A DNA stretch of 64,000 bases from a virus, in the IMG/VR virus record IMGVR_UViG_3300032241_002567, positions 1-64,000 of that record; one strand, 5' to 3'. A model generated the notes under the pieces. That model saw nothing but the letters and a program-made list of their open reading frames with translations, was not told where the DNA came from and searched no databases. This document shows, piece after piece, positions 8,328 through 15,752 of this stretch. Each line of letters opens with the position of its first letter. The first letter of the stretch is position 1. The position numbers were made by a program, and so were the translations under genes.

Positions 8328-9005
8328 TTATTCATAAATTATTTTTGCCTCTTTAATTGTTACTTTATTATTTTCTACGATAATTTTACCTCTATCGTTT
8401 CTATCTTCACCTTCCCATTCAATTTGACCATTTAAAATAATTCCCCAAGGAGTAAAGAAATGTTTAATCATATACTTTAACCATTCAGTATAATAATAAC
8501 ACTTTTCACCACCATCCCACTCTAATAAGTTGCCGTCATCAGATATAATCCATTGACACCAAAGACTAGGTTGGCATTCACCAGTTTGGATTCTTCTTTG
8601 GTTTTCTTTCCGCCTATAGCCCCAGTCTAAACTATCACCAGTTAAATGCCCAGGTGCTTCATTATAATCTATAATAGAAGCATCACGAGATTGACCACTT
8701 TGTTTATCGTCCATAGCAAAGTATTCACCATCATTGCCATAGATTTGTTCTGCGGTGCGATTTTCAACTATTTGTTTATATTTAACTTCTAAACCAGTAT
8801 CTTTAAGTTTTTGTAGTAAATCTTTTTGTTCTTGTGTTAGAGAAAAATTAGGAAGGCCATGTTTTCCGTTATAAAGTTCCATTAATTTGTTCACATCTCT
8901 TTTCATTCTGCGAGTGCCTGAGAAAGTATTGATGTAATTTTTTTCTTGTTCGGTTGCTGTGCGGCTTAATTTAAATCCGCCATAAAAATCTGTTGAATAT
9001 CCCAT
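8328..9005 (-). CDS. Conserved phage protein of the MGYSTDF type
   Basis: This 225-aa protein starts MGYSTDFYGGFKLSR and contains FSGTRRMKRD and a central WCQW (in PSLWCQWIISDDG) followed by a Trp/Tyr-rich stretch. I recall proteins with the same opening and a PGLWCQW motif in phages and some bacteria, where the function is unknown. No catalytic signature is visible. It is one of the more aromatic and compact proteins in this leftward block and is probably a single globular domain. Confidence 0.65.
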   Translation of the reverse strand: MGYSTDFYGGFKLSRTATEQEKNYINTFSGTRRMKRDVNKLMELYNGKHGLPNFSLTQEQKDLLQKLKDTGLEVKYKQIVENRTAEQIYGNDGEYFAMDDKQSGQSRDASIIDYNEAPGHLTGDSLDWGYRRKENQRRIQTGECQPSLWCQWIISDDGNLLEWDGGEKCYYYTEWLKYMIKHFFTPWGIILNGQIEWEGEDRNDRGKIIVENNKVTIKEAKIIYE

Positions 9006-9121
9006 ATTTTATTATTTATGTTTTTTTATAAAGTCAATTTGGATAATAGTTTTGTCGAAGATCGGCAACATCATGATATATATAATACTACTATTATAAT
9101 AACATAATTATTATTTTGCGG

Positions 9122-9661
9122 TTAATTATTGAGTATGTCATCTATCCTCGTATCTCTAATATAAGCTTGTTTAACAACTTCTATATCTGATTGCCATAGA
9201 TTTCCAGTTATCTCCATTTTAAGTAATGGATCAATTCTTATTGGTTCAATTTCGGAATCATCTTTGCAATAGAGTAATTTATCATTATTCCATAAAGTTT
9301 TTCTAATGTCTTTGCTTGGTTTATCCGCTGATATATAAAGTATTGTAAAGGATGCTAATTCTTCTACATATTTGATTAATCCTAAAAAATTGGTGATAGA
9401 ATAATCATTAGAAGTCATATTTACTTTTACATAATCATTTTCATAGATTTCTCTATTACGAATGTCGCGAATTCCGATATATTGATCTAGTTCGAAATTT
9501 TTCATGCCGCCATAATCATTGTGCATATGATGTTCCTCAATTTCGGATATAACAGCAGTAGCTCGAATTACTTCACTGGATATAAGCCATTCGACTTTAT
9601 CTATCGGTGAATAGATAAAGTCAGTTTTACGACAATAAGCTCTGTATTTTATTTTATTCAT
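9122..9661 (-). CDS. YopX-like protein
   Basis: The 179-aa sequence matches the YopX pattern: a start of the form KIKYRAYCRKTD, then QYIGIRDIRNREIYENDYVKV (the family's QYTGLKDKNGKEIYEGDIV), and near the end EITGNLWQ. YopX proteins are frequent in phages and prophages of Firmicutes and Bacteroidetes; their function is not established. It overlaps the upstream gene by 8 bp. Confidence 0.75.
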   Translation of the reverse strand: MNKIKYRAYCRKTDFIYSPIDKVEWLISSEVIRATAVISEIEEHHMHNDYGGMKNFELDQYIGIRDIRNREIYENDYVKVNMTSNDYSITNFLGLIKYVEELASFTILYISADKPSKDIRKTLWNNDKLLYCKDDSEIEPIRIDPLLKMEITGNLWQSDIEVVKQAYIRDTRIDDILNN

Positions 9662-10136
9662 TTATTTCTAAAATATAAGTTGAAGAATAATTTGGATTTC
9701 CACATTGATCGCAAGATTCAAAATTAGATTCAATTAAAAGTGAATTATGATACATCATAATGTATTCAACTATGTATAGCCAATCCATTGAATCTAATTC
9801 TTCTTTAGAATTGTTTAATTCTTGTAAAATTACATCTGTATTATAATTAAACTTTTGACATAAAAATTTTCCATAAGATTCGTCTTCATCTAACGCCTCA
9901 AATTCTTCTTCTGATAGAGAAAATAATTTATTTCCTCTATAATGTAGTATGTCTGTTAAATGTTCTAATTCTTCTTTAGAGAATTTATTAATTGATTGTT
10001 TTAACCAATTGAAAATTAATTCAAAAATATTTTGATTTAATTTAATTTCATCATATGTTTCTTGCATTAAATTAGAATCATTAATTCTAACTATTGGTCC
10101 AAAACAATGTTCTCCTATTAAAATAGTATATTTCAT
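9654..10136 (-). CDS. Acidic hypothetical protein with C-terminal CxxC (160 aa)
   Basis: Not recognised. The protein is acidic and helical through most of its length and ends with SCDQCGNPNYSS, a single CxxC that could be half of a zinc site or a redox pair. Its ATG overlaps the stop of the upstream lipoprotein gene by one base (TAATG), indicating coupled translation. Confidence 0.6.
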   Translation of the reverse strand: MKYTILIGEHCFGPIVRINDSNLMQETYDEIKLNQNIFELIFNWLKQSINKFSKEELEHLTDILHYRGNKLFSLSEEEFEALDEDESYGKFLCQKFNYNTDVILQELNNSKEELDSMDWLYIVEYIMMYHNSLLIESNFESCDQCGNPNYSSTYILEINE

Positions 10137-10303
10137 TATCTATGACGATGTTGTGGGTAATAATATTGGTGAAAATAATGTGGATGATAGTATCTATAAT
10201 GTGGATACATATGTCCGTAATATACTGGATGATATGGATTTACTACCATACATGAAGTAAGTGTAGTAGCAATTAGTAAAAAGATTAATAATAATTTTTT
10301 CAT
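10136..10303 (-). CDS. Tiny His/Tyr-rich lipoprotein (55 aa)
   Basis: On the minus strand an ATG at 10303 opens a 55-codon frame ending in TAA at 10138-10136. It begins MKKLLLIFLLIATTLTSC: two lysines, a hydrophobic core and an LTSC lipobox, so Cys18 should be lipid-modified. The mature part is only 38 residues and is dominated by Tyr, His and Pro (such as HPVYYGHMYPHYRYYHPHYF), with eight His in all. It should sit on the outer or inner membrane facing the periplasm. Small phage lipoproteins can block receptors (T5 Llp is the known case), and a His-rich peptide could also bind metal. It is translationally coupled to the 160-aa gene that follows. Confidence 0.85.
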   Translation of the reverse strand: MKKLLLIFLLIATTLTSCMVVNPYHPVYYGHMYPHYRYYHPHYFHQYYYPQHRHR

Positions 10304-10361
10304 AATGTTTTTCTTTTATATATTTTTAATATAGGTTTGGTATAAATCTATTTTTTGACTT

Positions 10362-11573
10362 CTATATAGAAGCATCTTTAAAATTTCCTTCTTCAAACCC
10401 TAACTTAAAACTTTCAATTCCGGTTAATCCATTTAAAGTTGTTTTTAAATCATTAATACTTGATTGTTTTAATTTTCCATTTAAAGTGTATTGAATATCT
10501 CCTTGTATTTGGTCTAAACAAGAAATAACAATTTTTTTATTAGTCCATTGAGAGAAATTATTATCACATTCAATGGCATAATTTAAAAAATCTAAATCTA
10601 AAATAGATTTTCTAAATATACCTTGAAACGATGTATCAACATTAATTTCATTTTGGTTATTGATTAATTTTGGCTCAGGTAAATCTCTATTAGACATAAA
10701 TCCTAAACCATGACGAGTTTGATACGGTCTTGTAATATAATAAGTATCTATATATAACCAATCTTCTGGATTTAAATCAAATTCAGCATTTAAACCAGTT
10801 CCAAAACGATTTAATAAATTAAATACATTTTTAGAAGTTGTATTAGATCTTGTTACATTTGGGAAGAATCCAAAATCTTGGTCTAGTAAAATACCTTGTG
10901 CTCCTTCAAATATAAGGTGGTCATATCTTTCTTCAAAAAAATCTGCACCTTCGGATAGTTTATTAAACCCTAATCTTTTTTTTGATAAAATGCCTTCATT
11001 AATTAAAGTATCAATCGCATTAAACCAATTTTCTAATATATTATTAGGAATAGAAATTCCTTTATAATAATTTTTTATATTGGTCATTTTGGCTTTTAAA
11101 ACCGTATTATTAAATAAGTCTGAAACATACAACTTATAAAAAGATTCTTGCCTTTTAAGAGTTGTGCCAAATCCAACACCAACAGAACCATGATTATTTT
11201 TTGATTCTAAATCTATGTTTGCGAAAACATCGTAAGGTGTTGTGACAGGACACAGAGGATCAAAGAATATTTGTGGTTGTAAATGTAAGTTATATTCTTT
11301 AAGTTTATTCCATTCATTAAGTAGAGCGATTGGATAAACGGTGCAGTATTCTGACCAAAATGTAGGAACATTTTGTAGTGTGCCTGAACCAAAAGAAGAA
11401 AACGTATGACGCACACCATTATGTAGAACGGTATGCCCTGCTTGGTGCCCACCATTGAAGCGAATAACTAAAGGACGTTGTTTTAATTCTTTTGCTTGTG
11501 TGCATAGCCAATTAGTAAAAGAACCTTTACCTTCGTCGCCAAATTGAGTTCCGAGAATGATTGAATATTTCAT
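10362..11573 (-). CDS. Adenylosuccinate synthetase family protein (PurA or PurZ type)
   Basis: The 403-aa protein carries the family's GTP-binding start, GTQFGDEGKG (8-17), with the catalytic Asp13 and Lys16, then GGHQAGHT (41-48) with catalytic His47, FEGAQGILLDQD, and NVTRSNTT. It should couple L-aspartate to a 6-oxopurine nucleotide using a nucleotide triphosphate. It differs from cellular PurA at several points: Ser follows GDEGKG where PurA has Lys, Gln44 replaces the Asn of NAGHT, and the Arg-rich aspartate loop (TTGRRRR) is replaced by TSFQGIFRKS. It is also about 25 residues shorter. Phage PurZ enzymes make 2-aminoadenine precursors. PurZ proper has lost the Asp that is kept here, so a PurZ0-like or a true PurA role are both open. 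It is transcribed leftward and followed by the lipoprotein gene. Confidence 0.88.
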   Translation of the reverse strand: MKYSIILGTQFGDEGKGSFTNWLCTQAKELKQRPLVIRFNGGHQAGHTVLHNGVRHTFSSFGSGTLQNVPTFWSEYCTVYPIALLNEWNKLKEYNLHLQPQIFFDPLCPVTTPYDVFANIDLESKNNHGSVGVGFGTTLKRQESFYKLYVSDLFNNTVLKAKMTNIKNYYKGISIPNNILENWFNAIDTLINEGILSKKRLGFNKLSEGADFFEERYDHLIFEGAQGILLDQDFGFFPNVTRSNTTSKNVFNLLNRFGTGLNAEFDLNPEDWLYIDTYYITRPYQTRHGLGFMSNRDLPEPKLINNQNEINVDTSFQGIFRKSILDLDFLNYAIECDNNFSQWTNKKIVISCLDQIQGDIQYTLNGKLKQSSINDLKTTLNGLTGIESFKLGFEEGNFKDASI

Positions 11574-11610
11574 AAATTACTTTTTGTAAAGATACGAAAT
11601 TTTTCTGAAA

Positions 11611-12036
11611 TTAAGAAACTTTTCTTAATTTATCAGGATTATAACCCATCTTTATAAGAATATTTCGTCTTTCTTGTTCATTTTTTTTATCTTTTACTTT
11701 TTTTGTATATTCTTTTTTATTTTTAGATAAGTCTCTTTTATCAATAATTTTATTTACAATATCTTTAAGATTATCACGACTGGTTGTAGAATGCTCATTT
11801 ATTACTTTTACTTGGTTAGTAGAATAATGTTCGAAACCTTTGCTAATCATTAAATGCTTGAAATTAGCACGCTTCATCACCAGTGAAGCTTTTGAAGTGC
11901 CAATTACGCTTTCAGCTAATTCAGTTTCATCTTTTACCAAGAGACCTTCTGTCCCAAACTTTTGGCAATAAAAAGCAATAAGTTCGTCTTCTTCGCTCCA
12001 GTTATGTGTTTCCACAATTTTAGTTAATTTTTTCAT
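11611..12036 (-). CDS. Hypothetical basic protein with possible HTH (141 aa)
   Basis: No family is recognised. Residues ~10-75 (NWSEEDELIAFYCQKFG...ESVIGTSKASLVMKRANFKHL) look like a compact helical bundle that could be a helix-turn-helix of the SANT/Myb or sigma-like sort. The second half is strongly Lys/Glu-rich and probably disordered or coiled. A DNA-binding role is possible but unproven. It lies directly upstream of the PurA/PurZ-type gene. Confidence 0.6.
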   Translation of the reverse strand: MKKLTKIVETHNWSEEDELIAFYCQKFGTEGLLVKDETELAESVIGTSKASLVMKRANFKHLMISKGFEHYSTNQVKVINEHSTTSRDNLKDIVNKIIDKRDLSKNKKEYTKKVKDKKNEQERRNILIKMGYNPDKLRKVS

Positions 12037-12055
12037 TTTAGTTAAATTTTAATTG

Positions 12056-12199
12056 TTATATTATTGTATAAGGTGGATTTGGATTATAGACACATAATTT
12101 AGCAGTAAAGGTTTTGTCATCATATTCGTTTAAAATTTGTAAATCGCCATGTTTTTTTACCAAATCTCGTAATTTTTTTATCAATTCTGTTGCTTTCAT
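12056..12199 (-). CDS. Small protein MKATELIKKL (47 aa)
   Basis: A 47-codon minus-strand frame starts at ATG 12199 and fills most of the gap between its two neighbours. The sequence begins MKATELIKKLRDLVKKHGDL and continues with a strand-rich part ending in NPNPPYTII. The pattern (amphipathic helix, then HGDLQI) is like short phage proteins of unknown function that open with a TVGELIEALK-type helix. Codon usage agrees with the neighbours. Confidence 0.6.
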   Translation of the reverse strand: MKATELIKKLRDLVKKHGDLQILNEYDDKTFTAKLCVYNPNPPYTII

Positions 12200-12231
12200 A
12201 ATTTAATTATTAGTTATATTGTTTTCTGCTG

Positions 12232-12630
12232 TTAATTCATTTTTCCTTCAATTAACATTTCTCTAACTCTTGTCCAATCAACAAAAGGTCTATCTCCGTT
12301 TTGTGGATAGATAAGAGGGCAACCGAGTGCTGCATCATCGATGTAAAGATTGGCGTAACATTTATTAGATTTAGTCCAATTTCTTTGAGTGGGATTATAT
12401 TGCACTCCCCAAAGTTTTATATCATTATTTTTAAACCAATTAATAGCATCTTGTAATTCTTTACCATCTCTCATGGTAAAGAGTATTAAATCGTGTCCTA
12501 AATTAACTAATTCTTTAAGTACTGGAATAGAGCCGATGTCGGCACCGACTTTTGGATATTCATGTGTGACGCAAGTTCCATCAAAATCGATGGCGATAGC
12601 GAGTTTATCTTTTTGTTTTTGTTTTGCCAT
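12232..12630 (-). CDS. HAD-superfamily phosphatase-like protein (132 aa)
   Basis: Motif I is IDFDGT (14-19) with nucleophile Asp15 and acid/base Asp17. Motif II is the Thr of LILFTMR, and IDDAALG near the end fits motif IV. The size and the DFDGTCVTHEYP opening match small phage and bacterial HAD hydrolases that carry no cap or only a small one. These usually remove phosphate from nucleotides, sugars or polynucleotide ends. The substrate cannot be read here. It is followed by the small 47-aa gene, and upstream lies a hairpin that separates it from the VWA gene. Confidence 0.82.
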   Translation of the reverse strand: MAKQKQKDKLAIAIDFDGTCVTHEYPKVGADIGSIPVLKELVNLGHDLILFTMRDGKELQDAINWFKNNDIKLWGVQYNPTQRNWTKSNKCYANLYIDDAALGCPLIYPQNGDRPFVDWTRVREMLIEGKMN

Positions 12631-12646
12631 AATATAAATATTGGTT

Positions 12647-12675
12647 CCAAGAATACACTTTCGTTGTATTCTTGG
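12647..12675 (-). terminator. Hairpin downstream of the VWA gene
   Basis: An 11-bp perfect stem, CCAAGAATACA / TGTATTCTTGG with a 7-nt loop, lies just after the stop of the leftward VWA gene. The downstream T-run is weak (AACCAATATTTATATT), so this may be a terminator, an RNA-stabilising hairpin or an attenuator. Confidence 0.55.
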
Positions 12676-12681
12676 AGTTGA

Positions 12682-13620
12682 TTAAAGTGCTACTATACCT
12701 GTATTTTGAGAAAAAGTAGTAACCGAGGTATTTACTTTTGCAAGAGCAGTTTTTACTCTATCTGCTGTTATAGTGTCAAAAGATGAAGTAACTGTATCAA
12801 TAGTCACACCATTCATCACTGCTATTGTTGAAGCAATTATTTCAGCGACATCATTATAGTCATCCATAATGATTAATCTTTCACCCAAAAGGTCTTTCCA
12901 ATAGTTTAAAACTTGTGGATCGTCTTTATAAGATGTTTGATTAGCGTGTATATGAAAAACATGATACATACGTTGTGCGCTTTCTAACATTTCTTTATCA
13001 GTCATATCTTGACCTGCTTCATAGCCAAATATTTCTATTTGCTCTTCTGCTGTAAATAGACGATGATTTTTTTCATCACCAATAGTAAATAAGAAACCTT
13101 TTTTACCTCTTATTTCGTAGCAATCAATAGAAGTATGTTTGCCGGCAAAATAGTGTGCAAGACAATATGATTCGCAACTATTTCCACCACCACCACCTTC
13201 TATATAAACAGAAGAAAGGCATTTAATCAATTCATCTGTACCGGATTCAAATTGACCAACTTGAAGTGGATATTTATCTGAACGCATACCTGTATTGTGG
13301 TCACCGATAGCACCAAAGAAAACAGCGGCATCTTTAACTCCGTGGTTAATTAATGTGCTCATGATTTTGTCTAATTTTTCTTTGATTATAATTTCAGGTA
13401 TTTTACCCATAGAACCAGTTACATCTAACCAAACCATTATTGCTAATGATTCTGGATGTACATTTGAATCTCTTGCTTCTCGGAATGTGATTCCTTTTGG
13501 GTCCATTGTTGAAGCAATAGTTCTAGTTTTATTTTGTGTGAAAATGTCGTCAGCTGCTTTTGTTTTAGCGGAGCTGGAAAAGTACGAATAAGCATCGTGG
13601 CTGTAGGATGAACTTCCCAT
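12682..13620 (-). CDS. VWA-domain protein with MIDAS motif
   Basis: This 312-aa protein has a von Willebrand A fold: VWLDVTGSMG with the MIDAS sequence DVTGS (66-70), a glycine-rich loop EGGGGGN (141-147) that supplies a metal-site residue region, and FTIGDEKN (178-185) for the last MIDAS Asp. Such domains bind partner proteins through Mg2+. The N-terminal ~55 residues (SSSYSHDAYSYFSS...) are Ser/Tyr-rich, and the C-terminal ~50 residues are Thr/Val-rich. No signal peptide is present, so it acts in the cytoplasm. It lies a few genes downstream of a J-domain pseudokinase. VWA and kinase pairs are known from bacterial TerY-type triads, so the two may work as one complex. Confidence 0.85.
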   Translation of the reverse strand: MGSSSYSHDAYSYFSSSAKTKAADDIFTQNKTRTIASTMDPKGITFREARDSNVHPESLAIMVWLDVTGSMGKIPEIIIKEKLDKIMSTLINHGVKDAAVFFGAIGDHNTGMRSDKYPLQVGQFESGTDELIKCLSSVYIEGGGGGNSCESYCLAHYFAGKHTSIDCYEIRGKKGFLFTIGDEKNHRLFTAEEQIEIFGYEAGQDMTDKEMLESAQRMYHVFHIHANQTSYKDDPQVLNYWKDLLGERLIIMDDYNDVAEIIASTIAVMNGVTIDTVTSSFDTITADRVKTALAKVNTSVTTFSQNTGIVAL

Positions 13621-13626
13621 AATTGT

Positions 13627-13839
13627 TTAGTTTAATTCTTTAATAATTTGTTTTAAAGATTCTGTTTTATCTTTTGCGTCAGTATATTGTGTGACTAACT
13701 TATCCATTTCTTCTGTGTGTTGTGGATGTTCGCCAATTGCTACTGGATTTTTTGCATAAACTTCGAATCTTGCGATTGCATCATCCATTTCTGCTTGATA
13801 CTTAGAAAGGAGAGCTTTTACTAATCTGTTTTTTTCCAT
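13627..13839 (-). CDS. Small coiled-coil protein (70 aa)
   Basis: The sequence is helical and charged (EKNRLVKALLSKYQAEMDDAIARFE ... DAKDKTESLKQIIKELN in two helices with a loop NPVAIGEHPQHTEE between). It probably forms a helical hairpin. It sits 6 bp upstream of the VWA gene and may be a partner of it. Its start lies inside the end of the 38-aa frame upstream. Confidence 0.65.
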   Translation of the reverse strand: MEKNRLVKALLSKYQAEMDDAIARFEVYAKNPVAIGEHPQHTEEMDKLVTQYTDAKDKTESLKQIIKELN

Positions 13840-13937
13840 TTTATTCGTATTTGAATGTTACTTTTTGTTTCTTCGGTAATTGGTTGATAGTCTGTAGCAC
13901 TATTCCACAATTCGTCCCATAAATTTTTGTCAATCAT
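13821..13937 (-). CDS. Very small protein MIDKNLWDELW (38 aa)
   Basis: A 38-codon minus-strand frame starts at ATG 13937, fills the space upstream of the 70-aa gene and overlaps its start by 19 bp. The sequence starts MIDKNLWDELWNSATDYQP. The overlap looks like the other coupled starts here, but the frame is so short that coding is not certain. Confidence 0.45.
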   Translation of the reverse strand: MIDKNLWDELWNSATDYQPITEETKSNIQIRIKWKKTD

Positions 13938-13952
13938 TTTCTATATTTTTAT

Positions 13953-14213
13953 TTAAAAATTGTAATCATCAACTTCACCAATGAAGTATTTTTGAATATA
14001 TTGCCCTCCACCACCTGGTGAGCCTAAACAATAAGTTTCCCAATCATTCCAAGAAAGATCGCCTAAATGGAAACCTTCTTTTTTTAATAATTGGACTCTG
14101 TTATAATAATCTTCGTAAGTTTCTTTACCTTCTTTTGGTGAAGGATATTCTCCTTTATAATTTTCACCAGAAAAGGTTTTACCAACCATACTGCCGTCAT
14201 CGTTTAATTTCAT
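13953..14213 (-). CDS. Hypothetical protein (86 aa)
   Basis: Not recognised. The sequence is rich in Gly, Tyr and charged residues, with a GSPGGGGQYIQKYF stretch near the end and a central helix (KETYEDYYNRVQLLKKEG). No motif gives a function. It is separated by one base from the upstream 68-aa gene. Confidence 0.5.
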   Translation of the reverse strand: MKLNDDGSMVGKTFSGENYKGEYPSPKEGKETYEDYYNRVQLLKKEGFHLGDLSWNDWETYCLGSPGGGGQYIQKYFIGEVDDYNF

Positions 14214-14214
14214 A

Positions 14215-14421
14215 TTAATATAAAATTTTATTTATTTGTTTTTCTCTAAATTCTGCAAGTGTAATAAACCTATTTTCTGGAAACCATCCTAACTTGTTTA
14301 TTTCATAACCAGGTTTTTTGTATAGATTTTGCGTATATGTTTTTTCTACAAACTGTCCTTCGTAAACTTTTAATAATTCCAATGGTGCTTCATTTACCAA
14401 ACTTACTAATTGTATTATCAT
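14215..14421 (-). CDS. Hypothetical protein (68 aa)
   Basis: Unknown family. It is a short soluble protein with mixed helices (IIQLVSLVNEAPLELLKVYEG, then a basic half). It overlaps the 72-aa gene upstream by 4 bp (ATGA-type) and so belongs to the same leftward operon. Confidence 0.5.
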   Translation of the reverse strand: MIIQLVSLVNEAPLELLKVYEGQFVEKTYTQNLYKKPGYEINKLGWFPENRFITLAEFREKQINKILY

Positions 14422-14636
14422 ACTATTGAATATATTTGCATTCCATTATTAATTATCTCAAACTTTTTCTGAGACATTTCTGTTTCTGAATCAAATTTTA
14501 GAATTTTTAGGATGTTATTTGGATAACTCCAATATTCTATCTTTTTATCAAAATCTTCTTTTGACAATTCACCCCAGTTATGATAACTTGGTTTTGGAAA
14601 TAAGGGATTTTTAATTTCTACTAAATAGTATTTCAT
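14418..14636 (-). CDS. Hypothetical protein (72 aa)
   Basis: No family is seen. It begins MKYYLVEIKNPLFPKPSYHNWGELSKEDF, which looks like a beta-hairpin followed by a helix. It is linked by 4-bp overlaps to both the J-domain pseudokinase gene upstream and the 68-aa gene downstream, so it is probably expressed together with them. Confidence 0.5.
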   Translation of the reverse strand: MKYYLVEIKNPLFPKPSYHNWGELSKEDFDKKIEYWSYPNNILKILKFDSETEMSQKKFEIINNGMQIYSIV

Positions 14637-15523
14637 ATATGCAAAGGTATAAATTTTTTCTCAAAATTTTTATCTAACATATCTCTATAATCAAAAAATG
14701 CTTGTATGGGATCAGTATGTTTCTTTTGACAAAAATCTAAAAATGGAATTGAATGGGTTTTTCTTAAACTATTACCTATGCCAGATTTATCACCAAGTAA
14801 CCAAATAGCCGTTCTCTTACATAAATCTATATCTATATCAGGTTTAGCAATTTTATCCTTTTTAACATGTTCTGGATACATATATAGCCATTTGCCAGAG
14901 GCGGTTCCCATTTTTTTCCCTATTTCTGTCATATGATAAAACGACATAACATTTATACCATGATTAATTGGCTCAACGAAAACCGAATCAGGATTTATTC
15001 CAGCATGCACATATCCCTTTTTATGAATATATGAAATAAACTCTAACATTCTTGATAGAATCCAATTGACATGTGCTTGAGTTAATGTTCCAATCGAAGA
15101 AAGAGGTAAGGTGCGTAGTTTTGTTTTAAACTCTAAATTAGTATCTAATTTAGCAGTTTCGGGTAAGTATCTCTGGAAGTCAATATCCATTTTATCTTTG
15201 AAAGACATTAATTTTGAAAAATGTTTTAAAGAAGTTTCTAAAATAGGTTTTATACCTTCTATTGATATAGAATTGATTTTATATGTAATTTGTCCAGCAT
15301 CGTCAGAATAGGTTTTACCTTTTTCTAACTCTTCTTTCCATTGGTTTAATATAGCAAGTGCTTCTTTTGCTCCTGGTTCTTTACAGATGTCAGGATGAAT
15401 AAGTTTTGCCATTTTTTTATATTCTTGAAGCCAATTATTTATATCGTTAAATGCGTCTATATAAGATTTGCCGGATTTAAGTTTTTCGATTGTATCTTTG
15501 GCTCCTAATTCAACAGTAGTCAT
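14633..15523 (-). CDS. J-domain fused to a degenerate protein kinase (pseudokinase)
   Basis: The N-terminal ~70 residues have the DnaJ pattern: a helix ending in KKMAKLIHPD with HPD at 43-45, then KEALAILNQWKEEL as helix III. Residues ~120-290 resemble the C-lobe of a protein kinase: a long helix VNWILSRMLEFISYIHKKG, then VHAGINPDSVFV (172-183) where active kinases have HRDxKxxN. Here Asp is Gly, Lys is Asn and Asn is Ser, and the DFG site reads MSFYH. Catalysis by the normal route is therefore unlikely. J-domains recruit Hsp70, so this may steer host DnaK to a target, with the pseudokinase as the binding part. It belongs to the operon that also holds the VWA gene. Confidence 0.75.
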   Translation of the reverse strand: MTTVELGAKDTIEKLKSGKSYIDAFNDINNWLQEYKKMAKLIHPDICKEPGAKEALAILNQWKEELEKGKTYSDDAGQITYKINSISIEGIKPILETSLKHFSKLMSFKDKMDIDFQRYLPETAKLDTNLEFKTKLRTLPLSSIGTLTQAHVNWILSRMLEFISYIHKKGYVHAGINPDSVFVEPINHGINVMSFYHMTEIGKKMGTASGKWLYMYPEHVKKDKIAKPDIDIDLCKRTAIWLLGDKSGIGNSLRKTHSIPFLDFCQKKHTDPIQAFFDYRDMLDKNFEKKFIPLHI

Positions 15524-15524
15524 A

Positions 15525-15752
15525 TTATTTAGTTTGAGTGCAAGATACTAATAATTTTTGATTTTTGAAAAAATCAACCCATTTTTTCTCACATAAATAT
15601 TTTGTTAATTCAATATCAAGAAAGTCGTAATAAACTATAGCACATATATTACAATGACAAATAAAGTCATCAAGTGATTGAAAATTATTTGGTTTCATAA
15701 CACTTGAATTAACAAATTTAATAAAGGTTTCTTTAGTTGTTGTCTTCTTCAT
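15525..15752 (-). CDS. Hypothetical protein (75 aa)
   Basis: Not recognised. It contains CHCNICAIVYYDF, a possible metal- or membrane-associated patch, and an amphipathic helix. It overlaps the 364-aa gene upstream by 20 bp and ends one base before the pseudokinase start, so it is part of one operon. Confidence 0.5.
   Translation of the reverse strand: MKKTTTKETFIKFVNSSVMKPNNFQSLDDFICHCNICAIVYYDFLDIELTKYLCEKKWVDFFKNQKLLVSCTQTK

Noticed and set aside
12647-12675. A riboswitch upstream of the HAD gene
   Set aside because: Only a single hairpin is present, without a conserved aptamer-like arrangement; it fits the end of the VWA transcript better.
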